A stretch of 64,000 bases of DNA from contig NC_073696.1 in the NCBI RefSeq assembly GCF_029784165.1, forward strand, positions 181,405,825-181,469,824, in the 5' to 3' direction. This document shows, piece after piece, positions 11,101 through 20,100 of this stretch (the first letter of the stretch is position 1; each line of letters begins with the position of its first letter). Position numbers and translations under genes: made by a program. The notes below the pieces were generated by a model. It was not told where the DNA came from. It saw nothing but the letters and a program-made list of their open reading frames with translations, and searched no databases. The DNA comes from Wyeomyia smithii (taxonomy: Eukaryota; Arthropoda; Insecta; Diptera; Culicidae).

Positions 11101-14100
11101 TCCTGCTTTTCGTTGTTAGCTCTAGGATCCGCCGTTCAGCAGTAAATGTCTTCTTTCTGCCGTTAAAAATAGCAGCAATTGGTGTAGTGCGGTGGTGCTA
11201 CATTCCGATTCGGAGCTTTACCTTCTGTTTGTTATACACAAACTTCGCAGCCAACTGTTTAGTGTACAGGACAATTGCGGGGCTAGCGCTACGATCCTAC
11301 TGACACTAACAGTCTCTCCCGAGCCGAGACTCGAACCTACGACGACTGGCGTGTTAGGTCAGCATCGTACCTCTAGACCATCTGGGAGAAATTATTAGAA
11401 AATTAGATTCAATTATACCAAACATATTCGATACCGCGTACAAATAATCTTCCAAATCGCGTAAAAATAATCCGCATAATTGTAAAAAATCGCGTTTTCA
11501 AAAACGCATAAAAATTAACCTCGTTGAAAAGACCTCAGTGTAATTTAGTAGTTAATTGGTATGCAAACCAAAATAAAAACACAACGGCTCAGTGATAAAT
11601 ATTCCCGTAGCAACATATGGCAAGTTTATTCACTTCTTTTATTGAGTTTATCTGTTTTTCTACTACTACTAAGTGAAGAACAAATGCAGTCCCAGACATT
11701 CTTGAAGTGCACCTAAAAGATTTTAGGGTTTCAAGTGCCTCTCCTCGATCCAAGATAATGTGAATGTTGACATGTAATTTATTTTAAAGCTTGCTTCATT
11801 TAGACTCTGGAAGTATTGGCAATTGGAGAATAACGACCCTAGTGGTTGAATTTGAAATGTTTTGACAGCTATTTGTTTAGAAAATATTCGTCTTTTAGTG
11901 CTGAAAAGAAGACCTTTGAATTTTTTTTCATCTGTCCGTCCGTCGGTCTGGCCCTGTGATTAGGTATCCCTAAAGGACAGCGTTTTTTTACTGTCTTCTC
12001 AGAATACTTTTTCTTTTGCTGTTTGCTCGTGATACCTTTCGTGTATGGGGAACTAGACGGCAACGTTATAGTCGCAAACAAATTTTTGTCAGCTGTCTTT
12101 ATTTTGCCGATACCACTACTGCCATAGAGGAACGCTGTCGAATGTCATCAAAAAACTGTCATCGCTTGGTACCTTTTTTACCCCTGACGGTGACTTATTG
12201 ACTAACGGACCGGTGCCAACGCCTTAATTTGCTCGTGTGATAGCTGATGCTTTTGGCACAGAAAATTTGGCTGCAGCTAGAATTCAACCTGATTGGTTAT
12301 TTGGGCATCAATCATAGTTCCTTTTCCATAGTTGTTCAGAGGTCATTATCGATTGCAACAACTATTCGATGTTTTTTTTTTTAATTTTTGCAATAGAATA
12401 TAATTTTAACTCTTCGAACACTGCGTTCTCTCTTTGCTAATTCTGAGCAAGAGGATTTATTCACTATGTATAAAACATCATAGTTCGATCTCGTCTCCAT
12501 CCAGTGACTTGGTCAGCATGCACGACCATACATGAAAGTCCAGAGGATTGAGCTCCGGGGAGCTGGGAGAATACAAAGTCTTATCGAGAAAACCAGTCAA
12601 GTTCTCCCGATACCACGCTTCGACGATATTCGACGTGTGGTCCGTCATTTTAAATGACGTAATGATCCTTCTCGTAGAAGTAACGAAGTGCTGGGTCCAC
12701 AACCTTCTCCAGAACCTCGATATTATAGTACGCGGTGTTGATTTCGGTATCTCGATAAACACCAGTGGAAGTTTCCCACGCTTGGATACCAACGCGGTGC
12801 TTTAAAACTTCGGGATGTTTATGTGGAACGGAAAAATGCTGACAAACGTGAGCGCCCACAGCCGACCATTTTGGACATTGTGCGGTTGTTGCAAAACAGA
12901 GTTTCTCATCATAAACCACGAACTTCTGATCTGTGTGTCGCGAAAGTATCAGTTTGGCTTTGTCCAGCCTCCTCTTCGTTGTAGCCTCAGTTACCCTGTG
13001 AACCCTGTGTTTCTTGTACGGCTTGTATCCCAAATTCTTCGTCCTGATGGTGTGGGCAGTTCCGATCAACCATGTCAGTAGCGGTCTCCCGATTCGAGCT
13101 GATCTTTTTTCGACAAACCCGTTCGCTCACCACCTGCTGGCGTCCTCGCCGAAAACGGCCGCCTGAATCTCGCGCGGTCTTTGGCCGAGTCCGTCTTCCG
13201 GTAGCGATAGTATGGATGAAATTTCTAAATAACTTTACTACAACTTCGCGGCACTACTTCATCGAGCGCGTTAAAACAATATCGCACGCTTAGCCTTGGG
13301 GCTAATAGCGGTCTCGATCAACTAGATTAGTTGAGAGAATTCGTTATCGATATTGTTTTTGGCACATTTTTGCATGTTTAGGATAAGTACAACGATACAC
13401 CGTGCTCCAGTGCTGAGTCGAGAAAATTTTCAGCTCGAAAAGATCCTCGACTCGATCGGGAATCGAACCCGATATCACAACCGTGTGGGAGAGCTAGCCG
13501 ACAGACATCGCTAACCACAGAACCACGGGGAACACGATCGAGCGCGTTAAACAAACAACAAATGACAGCAAACAACCGGCACCGTGCTCGTCGGTTGGCC
13601 TATACAGAACTAACTGACACCTTCTCTGTATCGTTCCAATTTAAGTATATGTCCAGCCGAAGCTAGGACTGTAGAGCTTCGGAGTCGCGGGGTTACAGAG
13701 TCCGCTTGTATGGGAATGTATGGGTTTATTGTCAGGCTCTTCCACACAAAACTTCCTCCAGACTTATTAACTGGTCTAAAGCTTCGATAATATCATAGAC
13801 TATAGCACATTATACACCAAAGACAAAAGCATTATAACACGGAGCTGGTTACTTCTCAATAAGTAATACTGCAAAAAAAAAAAGGGAAAACAAAAAAATA
13901 TGCGAACAATAAATACGTCCGGACAATGCCACAAAAGGTCAAACAACTGCTGGTCGCAGTGGAGTCCACAAAAAGAGAAGACTGACACCAATACCAAAAC
14001 ACGGAATGCGCATGGTGCGCACCTACACAGCGATCAAAAGTTGTATTCGAACTTATTGAATACCCTGTAGTATTTGGGACTATACAGTAGTAAAAAGTAG

Positions 14101-17100
14101 AAAGTTTATAGTTCCTGCTTCACTGCACTAATCTGCGCATTTAATATCATAATAATACAGATCTTAACCAAATCAACAAACATTTAATTGGGTAAATACA
14201 ACCCATAAATTTAAAATAAATTCAATGCGATTGAATTTTAGTCGCAGCGTTTTTTTTCTGGAACCTAAACCTAAGCCTCATATTCTTGTAAGTGCGCAGC
14301 TTGGCAATTTCGTTTAGTCATTCTCCCGTATTTGCTTATCGAATGGCATGGTGGTTTAGATTCTGGATTATACAATGTTTACGGAGTAGTGATGAGTGAG
14401 CAGTATTTGGCTTCAATGATAGATATCACTGAAATACATTTTATTCGCACTGCCTGAATGGGTAATTACTGGTCTAGTGGCGATACTGAATCTTCGAGCA
14501 ACGTTTACGTGAAGTGAAAACCGACAGTAAATCTGCTGTAAAGCTTTTTACAAATGTGTAAAGTGTAATGTAAAGAATAGATATATTGAAAAATGTTCGT
14601 GCATCAACAATAATGATTTGATGGTACAATTCAGTCCTTTTTGTTTGAATTGTAACTTTCAACAAAAAATCTAATGAAACTGGTCTAGCTCAGAAATTAA
14701 GAAAAAAAGTGTTACTTTTATGGAATTTGTTGCATACAAGTATCGATTATCGATACTTCAATTTTACCTAAAATATATAGGAACCAAATTATAGTGCTGT
14801 TCGGATTCGAGCAACTGTGTCAAAAGAGATTTTAATAAATGCGAACGACGTGAAGTTGAGCGTCAGTTCTTTTCCAGCATCCAAACAGTTAAGTTGGTTT
14901 ATTTGTATCTAAAAAGCAACTAAAAGAAACCCCCACGGAAGGTATTAAGTGGCTGAACCACATAATATATTATAAGATAGAATCTTCAAACTTTGGTCGT
15001 TCTAAATTACTTCTCTGGAATTGAAAACCAGACGTTTATCGGGTTTTCCGGATTGATATTAATAGTTAAAGAAGGATAATAAAGAATTGAATACTGATTT
15101 TATTATTGAATCTACCAACAGATAAGAAATCATAAGTCACGATAGTTTTGTGTATGTTCAAGTTATTATGAAATATATACCCACAATTGTGTGTTGATTG
15201 GATTCCTGCTCTTAGTGCCTGATTTATAGACATTACAGTTAAAGTTTTATGTGAAGAAAAAAAAAAAATTACAGTTAAAGTTTAAAAAACAAACAAAAAA
15301 GTGCTCCTAAAATTCTACAATGCCAATGACACCAGCTTTTTCTACGCCGAATATGGCGGCGTTGAATTCCAGTGATGAAGATGGTGTAGTATTCCGGCGG
15401 AAGGATTCCGTTTTTTACTATGGGTGAGTTGATTAGTCTGAACTCTTCAAATCTATCACTCTGGTGTTGTTTGGTTGGAATCGAACAACACAAAAGTGAT
15501 AAATTTTGCGCTTAAACATTTGATTAGCTCAATTGAACTGACGGAAAACAATAAATAGTGTGACACTTGCACAGTGTAAGGGGAACTTCTAGGATTATCA
15601 ATTGATTACTGGTTTTTGTTGAAAGCTGCGGTTTGATGAGAGATAGATGTTAAGCTAATTTCACTGTCATGTTTTTGCTATATAATGGGTCAACGATGCG
15701 AGCGTTTTAGTTTACCTCATTCATTATCGTTGAAGACGTTAATAAAATACTCAAATTGACAGATAAATTTTATCGCTACTTTCGATTAGTGTACGAACCT
15801 TGAACGACCCAACTGCTATAGATCATGGAAAAGCTTTTGTTTACAAATTATAATTTTGTTTTTAATTTTAAGCGAGTTTAGAGTTTACAAATCTAATTTT
15901 CTTTCAACAGCTCGAGCCTTAGCAAGGTATGAAAAGAATTAATAAATGGAAAACGAGCTAAGCCAAAATACACGTAACAACAAACACAATATATTGATTT
16001 TTTCGATATTTTCAAGTGACATACTAAAACAATCGAAGATAAAGTGTTAATTAAACCAGTCGCATCAATAATAAAAAAATTAAACATCGTAAATTATAAA
16101 AATAGTAAAATTTTTGAATTAGAGTCATGCTCTTTTCTTGGATAATCATTTTTTGTGTTCTTTTAAATTGCATAAGTCCCATTTCACACGAAAACAAAAA
16201 ATATCTAGCAAGAGAGGTAAATAAAATGACAAAAAATAGGATAAGTTGAAAAATTCTCAATAAATAAATCAAATGAACCCCGTTCCCGTTAGGCGAAAGT
16301 AAACAGTAGAAATTAAATCAGTTATGTCTCTGGCAACAGTTTTTAGTGTCTTTGTACTCTTTAACTTATGTCGCTGTATTTCGCATTGTCACACGTTTTT
16401 CATTTCGATAATCGATTTAGAATCAATTACATTTTATAGCCTTACCGGCACTATCGTTAGCACATGTCGAACGAAAAACGTGTCCGTAATTGCCATCGGT
16501 GTGGGAAAATGATATAACCAGAAACTAGCGTATCATTGCAAATTCACTTGACCTTGTCGACACTGCAGTTGTGTCTATCAATGTAATATTTATGGCTATG
16601 CAGTTACTATTGAGTCATCTGCTCGATTCTCATACTTTTACCATTGACCATTGTCGTTTCAGATCTCTGAAATCTCTAACGTCTTCTCCACTGTCGGTAC
16701 CACCAAACATAAGAAGCTCCAGTCCCTATCCACTAAAAGTAGCGGCCAGAAATGAGGGGTACGAAAAGCCCGAGAAGCCAGAGAAAGAGAAGAAGAAAAA
16801 GGAGTTCAACAGTTCCCGGCAGAAGAAGTTTTCCCGGCACTTCACACAAGTGGAGGATGAAAAAGTGTTGAACTGTAAGTAGAATCTAGTTATTGTTCAG
16901 TTTGGGAATTTTCTCATCTTACTATCCTTTTGTGGGTAATAGTCACAGCACAGACTAACAGACATAACACTTGGAACAAGTTTTTAATACAATCATCGTT
17001 CGGATGATACCAGTACTTTACGTTAGTTACACTAGCACCATCTGCTGCCGAATTCGCGCTGCTTCTTGTATTTCAAAATAAGCGCTAGCGTACGCGCATA

Positions 17101-20100
17101 TGTCAATTTGGGAAACACAAAATATGTATGAGATTGCATGGCAGCGCCACAGACGGTGTCTGAGGCGCTGTCAGGTAATCTGATATTTGATTGGAAATTT
17201 GGAATGATCGTTTTTTTGTGACGAAGGAGCTAGCTTCTAATGTTACGTCTGTTAGTCTGTGGCCACAGTAATGGCGCTGTGAACATTGTTTTCCGACAAC
17301 ATTGTGCTGGCTAATGGAAAATTAACTTTTAGCTTAACATTCTTTGATTTTGGTTATCTTTTAGAAAATAAATTGTTGTCGATAAACTTTGATACTTTGC
17401 TAGTACGCTCAAAAGTTAGAATTTTTTTTGAAGTAGAAAGTGTACATTTTATAAATACGAAAATGATAATCCAATATTTACTTGTATACCAGTTCGGAAG
17501 CTATCCTAAGGATATGAATGATGATTATAAAAACCTGTGACTTTGACACTTTGGAGTCAATTCCAGTAGGCCGAAAATTTTCGTGGTCAGAAATATGTCT
17601 AACTAGCTGACCCGGCAAACTTCGTCTCGCCCATTTTTGTGTTTAATTTAATAATTTTAAACATTCCAAATTCATTAATTCCTTTCGATTTGTTTTTAGT
17701 CTCAAAATGCACGACGAATCGGCCATAGGATATGATCAAAGTCAAAGGGCAAATCGTTTGAAAAAAAGCAAAGCAAAGCCTTGGTGCTACATTCCGACGC
17801 GGAACTGGACCTTCTGTTTATTCATACACAGACTTCGCAGCCGACTGTTTAGTGTACAGGACAATTGCGGGGCTAGCGCTACGATCCTACTGACACTAAC
17901 AGTCCCTCCCGAGCCGAGACTCGAACCTACGACGACTGGCTTGTTAGGCCAGCATCGTACCTCGAGACCATCTGGGAGACAAATCGTTTGAAATGAATGG
18001 TTTAATCGAATGACAACATCCTCGACTTTTGGCTTCTGTACATCGACTCTATTCTGAAAATATTCATATTGAGTGGTATTCGATCATTTTCAGCTGTTTT
18101 TCTGGCATCAATCTGATTCCGCAAATAGCCTTATTGGGTGGTGTTCAGTAATTTTGTTGTTTTCCAGAAACTAAAAGTGGTCATCTATGAATTCTAAATA
18201 GTATCCAGGGTCAACGCTTGGCTTCTATGCATCATCTCGATTACGGAAATATTTATATTAAGCAATATTCGGTCTTTTTCGGTAGTTTTTTCGAATCCGG
18301 AGGTCGCTATATTGGATGTCAAAATGGCATTTGGAGACAAATTCTGGCCCCTGAGCTTCATTCTGGTTTAAGAAACACCCATATTGGGTGTTATTTGGTC
18401 TTTTTCGGCTGTTTTACAGAAACCAAAAGTCGCCATCTTACAATTCATAATGGTGTATGTGGTAAATTTTTAGCTTCTGATTCCGGAGATACTCATAGTG
18501 GGTAATATTTGGTCATTTTCGGCTGTTTTCCAGAAATCGGAAGTCGCCATCTTGGATTTCAAAATGGCATTTGAAGAAAATTTCTGGCCTCTGAACGTCA
18601 TACTGGTTAAAGAAACACTCATATTGGGCGGTTTTTGGTCATTTTCGGCTGTTTTTCAGACATCGGAAGTCGCCATCTTAAAATTCTAAATGGTGTATGT
18701 GATCGACTTCTAGTTTCTGTGCATCATTCTGGTTCCGGAGGTACTCATATTTGATGGAAATCAGCCATTTTCGGCTGTTTTCCAAAAACCGGAAGTTGCC
18801 ATCTTACAATTCAAAATATTGTCTGAGGTCGACTTGTGGCTTCAGAGCACCATTGAGATTCCGGAAATACCCATATTAGAAACCGGAAGTTTCCATCTTA
18901 AATTTATAAATGGCGTATGGAGTCAAGTTTTGACTCCTGTGCATCGACCCGATCATTGTAGGCCGTTTTCAGGAAAACCTGGTTGAAATATCTGTTAAGC
19001 TTGTATGGGAGACCTGCCTCTCCTTCCAAAGTACGGAGGAGTATCAAAGCACAATAGAAATTTATGTTTGATTTGTATAAAAGCCCTCCCATCCAGAAGT
19101 GGAAGAGATGTTGAACCACCTTTAATATATTTTTTGCCCCCAAAAACCTCCACATGCTAAATTTGGTTTCATTTACTCTAATCGCAAAAAAAGTTCTGGA
19201 GTTGTGAAAAAATTTGAGTTTCATTTGTAAGAAACCCTATCCTTCCAGAAGAAGAAGGGGTGTCAATTTATTATGGACATATTTGTTACACATCCCTGTC
19301 ACAAACGTCATCCCCATACATTTCGCTTGAAGCTGTTTTTCTTTGGCTCTCTGGCTCGATTATACGTCAAAAGGCTGTCAGTGCTTGCGAAACAGCCGAT
19401 TAAGCACCGTCCATGCGAGATCAACTGTTGCTGCAAATGGTGTGAAGAAATGCAGAAAGCGAAAAACGATTGTTTTGTCTTGAACGTTTTATGGATTTTG
19501 TGCAGGATATAAATAGTCACGTTCAAACATGTTTCAACACGTTCCGGATAGCCCTACATTCAATGTAGATAGAAGCACTCAAAAAATTCGCACAGTAACA
19601 CATGCGGCACAATGAACGGAGCTTATGACCATATTTCCAACAGTAGCGCCATCATCATCGGCGGCGGCTTCAGGAAACTGTTGCCATGACATCGGTCTGA
19701 TTTGTTACCCCTTAATATATTCACCTGCCAAAGTTGTGCGAAATCTGTGTTCCATTTGTATGGGACCCCTCCCTTCCAGAAAAGGGAAGGGTCTCGAAGT
19801 ATCTTAGTCACCTTTCTCGGCCCCCAAAAGCCTTATTATACAAAATTTCACGTCGATCGGTTCGGTTTCCAAGCCTATATGGATCAGACAGACAGACAAA
19901 GCTGCATTTTTATATGTTTAGATAGTTGAACCGATCACCGTGACGGTAGCCACCAGTCGAGCGTGCTTCTATTTGTATTTATTTTTCGGTGGTAGCTTTT
20001 AAAAGATGATTTCAAAATATCTGTCGAGAGTCACCTATTTTAAATTGCTGTCATATTATTGTTGTTCATTGCGCCTTCTGCGATCTCATTTCTTCGTTGT

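Larger units (their letters stand above)
17610..19930 (+). repeat. Dispersed non-coding repeat (family R) with degenerate internal units
   Basis: It begins near ACTAGCTGACCCGGCAAAC and ends near the GACAGACAGACAAAGC block followed by TATATGTTTAGATAG. In between are many diverged units of about 100-130 bp built around CATTTTCGGCTGTTTTCCAG, CCGGAAGTCGCCATCTT and ATTTCAAAATGG. Related copies lie inside the composite repeats at 48.1-48.8 kb (plus) and 52.24-53.7 kb (minus). The short reading frames inside are by-products of these units, not genes. A SINE and a 411-bp insertion interrupt this copy. Confidence 0.7.

Noticed and set aside
11192..11398. Frame of 68 codons repeated at 17707 and 62641
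   Set aside because: It is the SINE family A read in one frame; the similarity reflects the SINE, not a gene family.
13480..13536. Possible true tRNA gene on the minus strand
   Set aside because: The A- and B-box-like motifs belong to a SINE with a 15-bp target duplication, and a clean cloverleaf is not visible.
18218..18689. Two long overlapping frames that look like related proteins
   Set aside because: They are translations of the degenerate units of repeat family R; the inverted copies give similar frames on the other strand, and no start or splice context supports them.
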